A stretch of DNA of 21,946 nt from Fusibacter_D sp033549245 (GTDB lineage Bacteria; Bacillota; Clostridia; Peptostreptococcales; Acidaminobacteraceae). The notes beneath the pieces were generated by a model. It made no database searches. It worked only from the letters and a program-made list of their open reading frames with translations, and was not told the DNA's origin. The translations under genes and the position numbers were made by a program. Shown piece after piece: positions 8,080 to 16,174 of this stretch (the stretch's first letter is position 1; every line of letters starts with the position of its first letter). Location: the NCBI GenBank assembly GCA_033549245.1, contig JAWSUW010000044.1:1-21946 (forward strand). The letters run 5' to 3'.

Positions 8080-8898
8080 TTAAAGAATTCCTGACATTTT
8101 AGTGACTTCGAGACCATTTTCACTCCATGCATCTATAATAGCATTAAGTCCGATGGAATCACTTGGCATATGTCCTGCCACAATGATGTTTCCGATATTT
8201 TGTTCTTTGACGGCTTTGATGACGTCTTCTGGAGCATGCATAGCGACAATAGTCCCCACGCCCGCATCGAAGTATGCCTTATAAACATCTGCGCCCCCAT
8301 TAGTACCACCCGCAAACAACAAAGCAATTTTCCCGGCATAGTCTGATGGTGCGCCACATCTGATCACTGGAGAAGCCAAAGCGTTACTGTAGACATCCAG
8401 AGTATTGAGCACATCCAAAACATCTTTCAAGGTGGCTTTGGGTTGATCCGACAACTTTTCGTCGAGATACTTTTGTGTGAATCGTTCACCAATAAGATCA
8501 GCAGGCATATGGATATTCATAAAAGGAATTTGCAATAGCTTTGCAGCTGATGAAGCCCTGTCATAATTCGAGACGTGATTGCCGATTGAAACCGAATTTT
8601 TCTTTTTCTGTAGTGCTTTTTGCGCCTTGTTGATTGGAACTCCGAACTCCACCATCTTGTCCACTTGGATATCCATCACTTCGTGGAATTCTATCACAGC
8701 ATCATCCGCTTTCGGATGATGGCTCACCACAAGGTCAAATCCAAGCTGTTTTCCAAGCATGATCTCAGGAGTGTCCATATCGACTCCAATTAAAACCTTA
8801 CGGATGTTTTCTCCCGGTATGCTGATGACCGTGTCAGACGGCATCTCATCAAGACCCGCCAAATTGAGTGCGATTTCCATTATTTCTTTAGTCGTCAT
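8080..8898 (-). CDS. Nif3-like (DUF34) dinuclear metal-centre protein
   Basis: A 272-residue soluble protein. The N-terminal half carries the family's SHHP metal-binding motif (H60, H61), and the C-terminal end carries GHMPSDSIGLNAI (H243, D247), which fits the family's GH-x3-E metal motif except that Asp replaces the usual Glu. Nif3 family proteins form toroidal hexamers with paired metal ions; they have been linked to GTP cyclohydrolase-like or nucleotide-related roles, but no reaction is firmly assigned here. It follows nrdJ by 21 bases on the same strand and shares its terminator, so it is likely co-transcribed from the NrdR-controlled promoter. A GGAG site lies 6 bases before the ATG. 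Family assignment is fairly sure; function is open. Confidence 0.82.
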   Translation of the reverse strand: MTTKEIMEIALNLAGLDEMPSDTVISIPGENIRKVLIGVDMDTPEIMLGKQLGFDLVVSHHPKADDAVIEFHEVMDIQVDKMVEFGVPINKAQKALQKKKNSVSIGNHVSNYDRASSAAKLLQIPFMNIHMPADLIGERFTQKYLDEKLSDQPKATLKDVLDVLNTLDVYSNALASPVIRCGAPSDYAGKIALLFAGGTNGGADVYKAYFDAGVGTIVAMHAPEDVIKAVKEQNIGNIIVAGHMPSDSIGLNAIIDAWSENGLEVTKMSGIL

Positions 8899-8919
8899 TT
8901 CCTTCTCCGATTATATGAA

Positions 8920-11271
8920 TTATCTTACTGGGCAAGCACCGGTGTCACAGCCATCGGAGCCTATATCAAGTTCAATTTCTTCTTTTTCGTATTTGGTGAT
9001 CAATGACGGTCTGAATGGTTTCATCTGAGAAAAGCGCTTATTGTACTCTTCTTCATCGATTGCCTCATATGGCATCAATTGATAGAAACTGTCTTCCAGT
9101 GGCAAGAATGAAAGTGCCACGGTATCATCCCAATTGTTGTAAACCCATTCTTCAACGAGCTCCCATTCATTTGGTCTGACGTGTACAGTGATTGAGCAGT
9201 TATGATCTACATAATGTTCCATGAACATTTTATAGGTCTCAAGTTGCTCCAGAGCCGAAACATCATACTTGGTCTTACCAAGAGGCGCTTTTTCAGGGAA
9301 TTCCACAACTTTTGTGGTGCATGTCTCCCACTCTTGACCCACTTCAGGTAAAACAGCGTATCCGAGTTCCTCACATACTTTAACCAGTGGATCGTGTGAA
9401 TTGATACGAACACGGCGGATAAAATATGGTGAATGGGAATAATGCACACCACTTGATACACTAGGAAGTTGTGATAATGTGCCCTCAGGCTTCACTGTTG
9501 TGACAAGGATTGGTGTTCCGCCACCAAGTTCTGCAGCGTACATTTCCGCTTCTTTCTTTGCTGCGTCACGCATTTGTCTAAGCAGGTTCTTTTGCTCGTC
9601 CAGCGTGAGTTTCGTAGCATTGACCATGTCTTGCCATCCTGTCAAAGAACATCCGAGTAACTTGTCTCTTTGTTGAACATTGTTCCACATAGGAAGTTCA
9701 AGTTCGACGCATGTCATTCTGTAACTTGAACGTGCAGACATTCTTTGTGCCTTAAGCAGACCTGCAACATCAAGATTTCCCTTTTCATCAACGAATGCAA
9801 ATACATTCACGGTAGTTAAATTGCAAAGCCCTTTATTATCAAGGAGTATTTCTCCACATGGATTGACACCATTGAAATTAGGTCTTCTTTTCGATCCAGC
9901 GACTTCATTGACCCAACCTGGCTCTCCGGAATATCTCATTCGCTCAAGTTGCCATTTGATCATTTCACGAGTTGGTTTTTCCTTGTAGTAAATGGAATTG
10001 TTGCTCATTTGTCTATGGAGAATTTCATCATTGACGACCCATTTGCCATCTTCCATAGTATAAAGTTTGCTCTTCGCTTCGATGCATTCTTTATCATCGG
10101 CATCGACTAGCACGATCTCAGCTGTTCGTCTGACACCACCTACTACAACATTCTCTCCTATGATGTTTGCGATATCAAGACAATCGATAGGTCTCAATTT
10201 CACTACTTTTGACTCCACGAGGAATCCAGCTTTCTTGATGACTCTATCTATTTTATGGAACATGTTTTTTAGGCTGGTATGACCACTTGCGGTGCCACCG
10301 AATGTCCTTAACTTTTCACCTTTTGGACGGACATGATCATAATCGATGATCACTGTCTTTATGTTTCTATACTCATTGGTATGAATCAGCTTCAGGAAGA
10401 AATCAAGCGACTGAACCCAACCTTCTTTTGAATCTCCGATTGTGATTTTAACTGTATTGTTGTAGAAAAACTCAAGACTTGTGTTATCTTCTCTTTCCGC
10501 TCTCGGAAGAGGTGTGTAATCTTTATGGACCACTTCAAAATCAGTTCTGACTTTAGGCAATTGAACAACGTCTTCCTTGAGAATTCTGACGCCGACTCCA
10601 GATCCTATCATCAACAAATAGAATATATCCTTAAATGCATCAAAGTTATTGATCACCTGGAAACTGCAATTGTAGTTAGCCATTGGATAATGCTTTGCAA
10701 CGGCCGTACCACCTACCCAAAATGTCCTTCCTGACAAAAATTGTCTCAAATGGAAAATGTTATCGAATAATTCTTCTGCTTCAGCTCGGGACGTTTTTAC
10801 GATTGAACAGTTGTATTCAACAGCTCTTCTAACTGTTTCCCACCAATATTCTCTTCGTTTTTCATCGGGCAACCATCTCGAATATGTTCTATAATAAACA
10901 AAATCACCAAGTTGCTTCATAGGTGAGTTCATATGCTTGTACTTGCTTATGAAATCGTCTGAGAGCAATCTATGATCTTCTTTTTTTCTAGCCATACGTG
11001 TTTTATCTTTTTCATTTCTATAAATGATGTATTTCTTGGCAGCGTCTTTTCTAGGGCTTTCCATTAACAGATCTTCTACCATATCTTGTATTTCATCCAC
11101 CGAAATAGGTACGTCTCTACCTTCCGATGCTTCAGTGATTTGTTCCCCAATGGCTTTACATAATGGTTCATCAATTCCCACTATTGTTTCGAGCATCGCT
11201 TTTTCAAGTGCTCTAATAATTTTGGAAACTTCAAATTCCACCACTGTGCCGTCTCTTTTTAAGACTTTCAT
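8920..11271 (-). CDS. nrdJ: Adenosylcobalamin-dependent (class II) ribonucleoside-triphosphate reductase
   Basis: A 783-residue protein that reduces ribonucleotides to deoxyribonucleotides using vitamin B12 as radical source, and so needs no oxygen. Residues about 1-95 (KVLKRDGTVVEFEVSKI...) are an ATP-cone allosteric domain. The catalytic barrel shows the paired active-site cysteines C202 (NYNCSF) and C483, and the thiyl-radical loop NPCGEI with C472 and E474. The end CDTGACPVR (C775, C780) is the CX4C tail that re-reduces the active site. This is the monomeric RTPR type known from Lactobacillus leichmannii, here with an ATP cone. No NrdB partner is present or expected. GGAGGGG lies 8 bases before the ATG. 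It is the first gene of nrdJ-nif3, and the promoter carries two NrdR boxes. Confidence 0.96.
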   Translation of the reverse strand: MKVLKRDGTVVEFEVSKIIRALEKAMLETIVGIDEPLCKAIGEQITEASEGRDVPISVDEIQDMVEDLLMESPRKDAAKKYIIYRNEKDKTRMARKKEDHRLLSDDFISKYKHMNSPMKQLGDFVYYRTYSRWLPDEKRREYWWETVRRAVEYNCSIVKTSRAEAEELFDNIFHLRQFLSGRTFWVGGTAVAKHYPMANYNCSFQVINNFDAFKDIFYLLMIGSGVGVRILKEDVVQLPKVRTDFEVVHKDYTPLPRAEREDNTSLEFFYNNTVKITIGDSKEGWVQSLDFFLKLIHTNEYRNIKTVIIDYDHVRPKGEKLRTFGGTASGHTSLKNMFHKIDRVIKKAGFLVESKVVKLRPIDCLDIANIIGENVVVGGVRRTAEIVLVDADDKECIEAKSKLYTMEDGKWVVNDEILHRQMSNNSIYYKEKPTREMIKWQLERMRYSGEPGWVNEVAGSKRRPNFNGVNPCGEILLDNKGLCNLTTVNVFAFVDEKGNLDVAGLLKAQRMSARSSYRMTCVELELPMWNNVQQRDKLLGCSLTGWQDMVNATKLTLDEQKNLLRQMRDAAKKEAEMYAAELGGGTPILVTTVKPEGTLSQLPSVSSGVHYSHSPYFIRRVRINSHDPLVKVCEELGYAVLPEVGQEWETCTTKVVEFPEKAPLGKTKYDVSALEQLETYKMFMEHYVDHNCSITVHVRPNEWELVEEWVYNNWDDTVALSFLPLEDSFYQLMPYEAIDEEEYNKRFSQMKPFRPSLITKYEKEEIELDIGSDGCDTGACPVR

Positions 11272-11307
11272 GCGCTACACCCCTCCATTTTGCTTCATTC
11301 CTTGATA

Positions 11308-11323
11308 ACACTACATTTAGTGT
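11308..11323. promoter_or_regulatory. NrdR box (promoter-distal)
   Basis: ACACTACATTTAGTGT is a near-palindrome that fits the NrdR box consensus (acacwatatatwgtgt). It lies between the nrdJ -10 element and its ribosome site, exactly 30 bases (about three helix turns) from the second box, the spacing typical of paired NrdR sites. NrdR is a zinc-finger/ATP-cone repressor of ribonucleotide reductase genes; its gene is not in the window. Confidence 0.85.
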
Positions 11324-11337
11324 CTATCTAGTCCAGT

Positions 11338-11353
11338 ACACCTATATATTGTA
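11338..11353. promoter_or_regulatory. NrdR box overlapping the nrdJ -10 element
   Basis: ACACCTATATATTGTA matches the NrdR box less exactly than its partner, but has the TATATA core and the correct 30-base phase. Its right end is the nrdJ -10 hexamer (11348-11353), so NrdR binding would block RNA polymerase directly. Confidence 0.78.
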
Positions 11354-11376
11354 CCACCCACTCATGATTCTGTAAA
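11348..11376 (-). promoter_or_regulatory. Sigma-A promoter of nrdJ-nif3
   Basis: On the minus strand TTTACA (11371-11376) and TACAAT (11348-11353) are 17 bases apart, about 77 bases before the nrdJ ATG and just after the pgi terminator. Both hexamers differ from consensus at one base. Confidence 0.78.
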
Positions 11377-11398
11377 CATTAATTGCTCTTATTTTCGA

Positions 11399-11433
11399 CA
11401 AAAAAATAGAGGCGATATGAAAAACGCGCCTCT
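11399..11433 (-). terminator. Rho-independent terminator of the glucan operon (after pgi)
   Basis: A 7-base stem AGAGGCG/CGCCTCT (11408-11414 with 11427-11433) with a 12-base loop is followed on the minus strand by a run of T (plus-strand A run 11401-11406). It stops transcription from pgi just before the nrdJ promoter. Confidence 0.85.
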
Positions 11434-11437
11434 AAAT

Positions 11438-11453
11438 CCACTATATATAGTGC
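11438..11453. promoter_or_regulatory. Third NrdR-box-like palindrome in the pgi 3' untranslated region
   Basis: CACTATATATAGTG (11439-11452) is a perfect 14-base palindrome and is closer to the NrdR consensus core than either box at the nrdJ promoter. It lies between the pgi stop and the pgi terminator, 100 bases from the -10-proximal box. It may be an auxiliary NrdR site, or simply a small hairpin of the pgi transcript. Confidence 0.45.
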
Positions 11454-11486
11454 TTAAGTCCTTGTCTGATACAAAATATAGAATTG

Positions 11487-12788
11487 TTATTTTTTCCCAA
11501 GCAGTCTGAACATGTTCTTTTTATAAGCTTCCACACCCGGTTGATCAAATGGGTTGACTCCGATCATATAACCACTAATTCCACAAGCTTTCATGAAAAA
11601 GTATAAGAGTTTTCCCAAATGGTAAGCGTCTTTCTTCTCCATGCTGATCACGAGGTTAGGAACCCTGCCATCCACGTGAGCTTCAAGTGTGCCTTTGAAT
11701 GCATTATCATTGACATAGCTCATATTCTTGCCGACGAGATAATTTAGACCATCTAGATCAACTTTTTCAGACTCTATTACAATATCCTTTTCGAATGACT
11801 CAACACGTACGACGGTCTCAAAAATATGTCTTGGGCCATCCTGAATCATTTGTCCCATGGAATGCAAGTCCGTTGTGTTGTTCATTTTCGTTGGGAAAAG
11901 TCCTTTACCGTCTTTGCCTTCGCTTTCACCGTAAAGTTGCATCCACCATTCTGCGAGGAACGCCATTGACGGCTCATAGTTGACCAAAACTTCAATGGCT
12001 TTGCCCTTGTTGTACTGTACATTTCTGATGAGTGCATACTGATAACATGGATTCTCGTCAATATTTTCTACTGAGTATTCCAACATACCATCTTCAGCAC
12101 CTGACATCAAAGCATCAATATCAATACCTGCTGCCGCTATAGGAAGGAGTCCTACCGGCGTCAATACGGAATATCTGCCTCCTACGTTGGCAGGAATGAC
12201 GAATGTCTCATAGCCTTCTTCAGTTGCAAGCGCTCTAAGTGCACCACTTTTTTCATCAGTTGTGGCATAGATGCGTTTAACAGCTTCATCGTGTCCATAC
12301 TTCTTGATAAGCGCATTTTTTAATACTCTAAATGCTATTGCGGGTTCAGTGGTTGTACCCGATTTTGAGATTACATTGAGATAAACACTTTGGTCTTCTA
12401 TCATTTCAAGTAGGTCGTTCAAATATGTGCCGCTGATTTGATGACCGGCAAAGTATATCTTTGGTCCTTTCCTCTTTTCTTTAGGGAGTTCATTATAAAA
12501 TGAATGTGATAATGCGTCTATGACAGTCTTCGCGCCCAAATATGAACCACCTATCCCAATGACAACAAGTACATCCGCTTTATCTTTAATGTTCTTTGCT
12601 GCCGCTTTTATACGGGAAAATTCATTTTCATCATAAGTCTTAGGATAATCCAACCAACCAATATAGTCGTTGCCTGCTCCTGTCCCTTCATGAAGAAGTT
12701 TATGCGCAGTCAAAATTTGTGGCTTTAGAAACTCATATTCGTGTTCCTTGATCATTGCATTTGAATAGTCGAATTTTAATTTGCTCAT
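11487..12788 (-). CDS. pgi: Glucose-6-phosphate isomerase
   Basis: A 433-residue cytoplasmic enzyme that interconverts glucose-6-phosphate and fructose-6-phosphate. The sugar-phosphate-binding sequences VVIGIGGSYLGAKTVIDAL and ISKSGTTTEPAIAFR are present, as are GGRYSVLTPVGLLP and the C-terminal NPFDQPGVEAYK, which bear the family's conserved catalytic residues. Length is that of the short bacterial Pgi type. The frame opens at 12809, but I place the start at the ATG at 12788 because AAAGGAGG lies 5 bases upstream of it, and the upstream ATG overlaps the glk stop codon. It is the last gene of the operon, 17 bases after glk, and takes the product of glucokinase into glycolysis. Confidence 0.97.
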   Translation of the reverse strand: MSKLKFDYSNAMIKEHEYEFLKPQILTAHKLLHEGTGAGNDYIGWLDYPKTYDENEFSRIKAAAKNIKDKADVLVVIGIGGSYLGAKTVIDALSHSFYNELPKEKRKGPKIYFAGHQISGTYLNDLLEMIEDQSVYLNVISKSGTTTEPAIAFRVLKNALIKKYGHDEAVKRIYATTDEKSGALRALATEEGYETFVIPANVGGRYSVLTPVGLLPIAAAGIDIDALMSGAEDGMLEYSVENIDENPCYQYALIRNVQYNKGKAIEVLVNYEPSMAFLAEWWMQLYGESEGKDGKGLFPTKMNNTTDLHSMGQMIQDGPRHIFETVVRVESFEKDIVIESEKVDLDGLNYLVGKNMSYVNDNAFKGTLEAHVDGRVPNLVISMEKKDAYHLGKLLYFFMKACGISGYMIGVNPFDQPGVEAYKKNMFRLLGKK

Positions 12789-12805
12789 TAGAGCCTCCTT
12801 TGGAT

Positions 12806-13750
12806 TCAATTATGGATTTTAGCATACATGGCGGCACCGATAATGCCCGCGTCGTTTTTAAGTTTTGCAATTTCTACATTTGCGCAATCGGTCGCTTTGA
12901 AGTATTTAAGCGTCTCAAGTTTGGCATTGACCTTATCAATCAGATAATCACCGGCATGTGACAATCCTCCACCTAGCACGACGATCTCAGGATCAATGGT
13001 ACTCACGATATTCATGATGCCAATACTGAGGTAATTGACCAATCGATCAACTACTGCGCAAGCTACTTCATCACCTTTTTGAGCGGAAGTGAAAATCACT
13101 TCTCCATCAATCAGGCTCATATCTCCACCGATCTGATCCATAATCAGTGAATCCATACCATTCTTAAGCAAGTGTTTTGCGTAATGAATGATTGCGGTCG
13201 ATGAGGCAAATGTCTCCAGACAACCATTTCGACCACAGTTACATGTGTAAAGACTTTCCCCGATAATCATGTGTCCTAGTTCCGAACCGATTCCATGATG
13301 TCCTGATACCACTTTGCCATCGAGGAGAATCCCTCCACCGACCCCGGTGCCAAGTGTCAGCATCACCGCATCCTTATACCGGTCTTTTTGAGCTACGGTA
13401 AATTCAGCGACGCCAGCCACTGTGGCATCATTGTCGATGAAAATCGGCAAATCCACTTTTTCACTTAATTTCGCCCGGAGTGGTACGTTGTACCAATTTA
13501 AGTTAACACAGACGATCACTTCTCCGGTATATGGGTCAGCTATTCCAGGAATACCGATTCCAATGCCTTTGACAGTGGACTTGGGCTGATCTTCAAGTAA
13601 GTTTTCAACTACACCGAAGATCTCATCTATTACTGTGTCACTTCCCCGTTCACGACGGGTTGGAACCGTATATTTTTTAATTATGACACCATCATCATTA
13701 ACCAGACCGCCGGCGATATTTGTCCCTCCTAAATCAATACCTATATACAC
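12806..13750 (-). CDS. glk: ROK-family glucokinase
   Basis: A 314-residue sugar kinase, from GTG at 13750. It starts VYIGIDLGGTN, the ROK phosphate-binding motif; the DND motif supplies the catalytic aspartate (D108); LTLGTGVGGGI is the second ATP loop; and H160 with C170, C172 and C177 in CNCGRNGC form the ROK zinc site. It phosphorylates glucose freed by the GH31 enzyme. The open frame reaches an ATG at 13762, but that codon has no ribosome site, while GGAGG (13756-13760) sits 5 bases before the GTG, and the shorter protein starts exactly as relatives do. No DNA-binding domain is present, so it is a kinase, not a ROK repressor. The exact sugar (glucose rather than another hexose) is inferred from the operon. 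Confidence 0.93.
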   Translation of the reverse strand: MYIGIDLGGTNIAGGLVNDDGVIIKKYTVPTRRERGSDTVIDEIFGVVENLLEDQPKSTVKGIGIGIPGIADPYTGEVIVCVNLNWYNVPLRAKLSEKVDLPIFIDNDATVAGVAEFTVAQKDRYKDAVMLTLGTGVGGGILLDGKVVSGHHGIGSELGHMIIGESLYTCNCGRNGCLETFASSTAIIHYAKHLLKNGMDSLIMDQIGGDMSLIDGEVIFTSAQKGDEVACAVVDRLVNYLSIGIMNIVSTIDPEIVVLGGGLSHAGDYLIDKVNAKLETLKYFKATDCANVEIAKLKNDAGIIGAAMYAKIHN

Positions 13751-13782
13751 AACATCCTCCATATAATCATTTAATAAAACAA

Positions 13783-16149
13783 TTATACATCAATGCGTTT
13801 AATATTCCAAATATCTTTCGCGTATTCTACAATTGTTCTGTCAGAACTGAACTTTCCGGCACCACAGATGTTCATCCAACATTTTTTAGCCCACTCTTTT
13901 TGATTCCTATAATCTTGATCCACTCTTGACTGAGCATGAACATAACTGTCAAAATCCTTCAAGATGAAATAATTGTCCGCTTTATGCCATGAAGCATCTT
14001 TTAAGAGTGCATCATAGAGTTCTTTGAACATGCCAGTTTTCTCGTCATCAAATGTTCCGTCGATCAAAGTGTCGATAATTTTTTTGAGTCTAGGATGAGA
14101 TTTGTATATCGCAACAGGGTCATAACTTTCTTTGATGGCTTCAAGTTCTTCAACTTCAGCGCCAAAGATATAGTTGTTTTCAAGACCTGCTTCTTCAACG
14201 ATTTCAACATTTGCTCCATCGAGTGTTCCAATAGTAGGAGTTCCGTTGAGCATAAATTTCATGTTTCCAGTTCCCGACGCTTCTTTTCCTGCAGTGGAAA
14301 TCTGTTCTGAGAGGTCTGCTGCAGGGAATAATTTCTCCGCATAAGATACTCTGTAATTTGTCACAAACAATACTTTGATTCTGCCATCAACGTCTTCATC
14401 GTTATTTACATGTTTTGCAATCTCGTTGATAAACTTGATGATGCCCTTTGCCCTGAAGTATCCAGGCGCGGACTTTGCACCAAAAATGAAAGTTCTCGGA
14501 ACAATGTCCAATTTTGGATTTTCTTTGATGTCAAAGTAGAGATTTAAAATTTGGAAAGCATTTAAAAGCTGACGTTTGTACTCGTGGAGACGTTTGATTT
14601 GAATATCGAATATTGAATTCGGGTTTAGCTTGACGCCTTCAACAGATTTCACATACTCTGCCAATTGTTCTTTCTTTGTTTTCTTAATGGCCAAAAACCT
14701 GTCCAAAACCGCATCATCATTTATGAACGCTTCAAGTTTTTTTAATTGTGAAAGATCTTTTCCCCACGATTCATCACCGAGGAGTTCTGTGATGAAACTT
14801 GATAATTCTTGATTGGCAAGCATCAACCATCTTCTTTGTGTAATTCCATTGGTTTTGTTTTGGAATCTATCTGGGTACAGCTCATACCAATCTTTAAGTT
14901 CCTGCTCTTTCAATATTTCTGTATGAAGTGCAGCAACCCCGTTAGTCGCATTAGTGCCATGAATTGCGAGGAATGCCATATGAACCATATTATCCTTGAT
15001 GATTCTCATGTCGTGAATCTTCGTTTTATCGTAACCTAGTTCTTTCAATTCTACGACAAAATGTTTGTCGATTTTTTCAATGATCTCATAGATTCTAGGA
15101 AGCAATTCTCTGTAAAAACCTACCCACCATTTTTCCAGTGCTTCTTGCAAGATGGTATGATTTGTATAAGAAAACGTTTTTTGAGCAATGCCCCAAGCCT
15201 TTTTGAATGAGATATGCTCCTCATCCACCAGAATTCTGATCAGCTCGGGAATAGCAACAACAGGGTGTGTATCGTTAAGTTGAATCGCAAGATAATCAGG
15301 GAATTTTTCGAAATGTTTTCCATGTTCTTTTTTAAACTTTCGAACTAATTCCTGGAGTGAAGCGGAAACAAAAAAGTACTGTTGCTTTAGTCTAAGAATC
15401 TTTCCGTCATTCTCCGAGTCATTCGGATATAGTACTCTTGAAATATCTTCAGCTCTATTTTTGAGTGCTACAGATTTATCATATTCCTGTGCATTGAACA
15501 AATCAAAATCAAACGGCTCAACAGGTTCTGATTTCCAGAGTCTTAAAGTATTGATGTTATTTGTGCCATAGCCAATGATTGGTGTATCATAAGGGATTGC
15601 ACGCACATCACAATCAGCGAAACGTACGATAACTGCTTCATCTTCTCTTCGGATTGACCATGGATCACCATACTTCAGCCAATGGTCTGCCATTTCTTTC
15701 TGAAACCCGTTTTCAAAATATTGTTTGAACATACCAAAATCATATCGGATACCGTATCCATTGAGTGGTAAATTCATAGTAGCCGCAGAGTCAAGGAAAC
15801 ATGCGGCCAATCTTCCCAGTCCACCATTACCAAGACCGGCATCTTCCTCGCTATCCTCAATCGCGTTGAGATCGATTCCGAGAGTCTTAAGCTCATCTTG
15901 AATTTCGTGATAAAGATTCAAATTCATCAAGTTGTTGCCAAGAGCTCTACCCATCAAGAATTCAGCAGACAGATAAAAGGCCTGCTTTTCCTTACCATAT
16001 TGCTCTTTTGTGTTATTCCATTGATCTGCAATATTACTCATAATGGTTTTGGAAAGCGCATAATATATTTCTTGTTTACTGGCGTCTTCCAATACCTTGC
16101 CGTATTCCGACTTTAAAAAACCTTTAATTTCATCAGTATAAGTTTTCAT
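13783..16149 (-). CDS. glgP: Glycogen/maltodextrin phosphorylase
   Basis: A 788-residue GT35 phosphorylase that splits alpha-1,4-glucans with phosphate to give glucose-1-phosphate. Recognisable are EDAGLGNGGLGRLAACFLDS near residue 100, QLNDTHP in the middle, IFDIQIKRLHEYKRQLLN, and EASGTGNMKF, whose K631 should hold pyridoxal phosphate. The open frame starts at 16206, but the true start is taken as the ATG at 16149, with AAGGAGG (16154-16160) 4 bases ahead; the longer frame would overlap GH31 and read through an operator. It lies 25 bases after GH31 and 32 bases before glk. Whether it prefers stored glycogen or imported maltodextrin cannot be told; no glycogen synthesis genes or sugar importer are in the window. 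Confidence 0.96.
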   Translation of the reverse strand: MKTYTDEIKGFLKSEYGKVLEDASKQEIYYALSKTIMSNIADQWNNTKEQYGKEKQAFYLSAEFLMGRALGNNLMNLNLYHEIQDELKTLGIDLNAIEDSEEDAGLGNGGLGRLAACFLDSAATMNLPLNGYGIRYDFGMFKQYFENGFQKEMADHWLKYGDPWSIRREDEAVIVRFADCDVRAIPYDTPIIGYGTNNINTLRLWKSEPVEPFDFDLFNAQEYDKSVALKNRAEDISRVLYPNDSENDGKILRLKQQYFFVSASLQELVRKFKKEHGKHFEKFPDYLAIQLNDTHPVVAIPELIRILVDEEHISFKKAWGIAQKTFSYTNHTILQEALEKWWVGFYRELLPRIYEIIEKIDKHFVVELKELGYDKTKIHDMRIIKDNMVHMAFLAIHGTNATNGVAALHTEILKEQELKDWYELYPDRFQNKTNGITQRRWLMLANQELSSFITELLGDESWGKDLSQLKKLEAFINDDAVLDRFLAIKKTKKEQLAEYVKSVEGVKLNPNSIFDIQIKRLHEYKRQLLNAFQILNLYFDIKENPKLDIVPRTFIFGAKSAPGYFRAKGIIKFINEIAKHVNNDEDVDGRIKVLFVTNYRVSYAEKLFPAADLSEQISTAGKEASGTGNMKFMLNGTPTIGTLDGANVEIVEEAGLENNYIFGAEVEELEAIKESYDPVAIYKSHPRLKKIIDTLIDGTFDDEKTGMFKELYDALLKDASWHKADNYFILKDFDSYVHAQSRVDQDYRNQKEWAKKCWMNICGAGKFSSDRTIVEYAKDIWNIKRIDV

Positions 16150-16159
16150 TTTTCCTCCT

Positions 16160-16173
16160 TGGAAACGTTTCCA
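16160..16173. promoter_or_regulatory. LacI/CcpA-type operator between GH31 and glgP
   Basis: TGGAAACGTTTCCA is a perfect 14-base palindrome centred on CG. It fits the catabolite-responsive element consensus TGNAANCGNWNNCA, and its half-site is the same as in the lacI promoter operator. It fills the gap between the GH31 stop (16175) and the glgP ribosome site, with which it shares one base. I see no convincing promoter just upstream, so it may act as a roadblock or control a weak internal promoter. Confidence 0.78.
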
Positions 16174-16174
16174 T

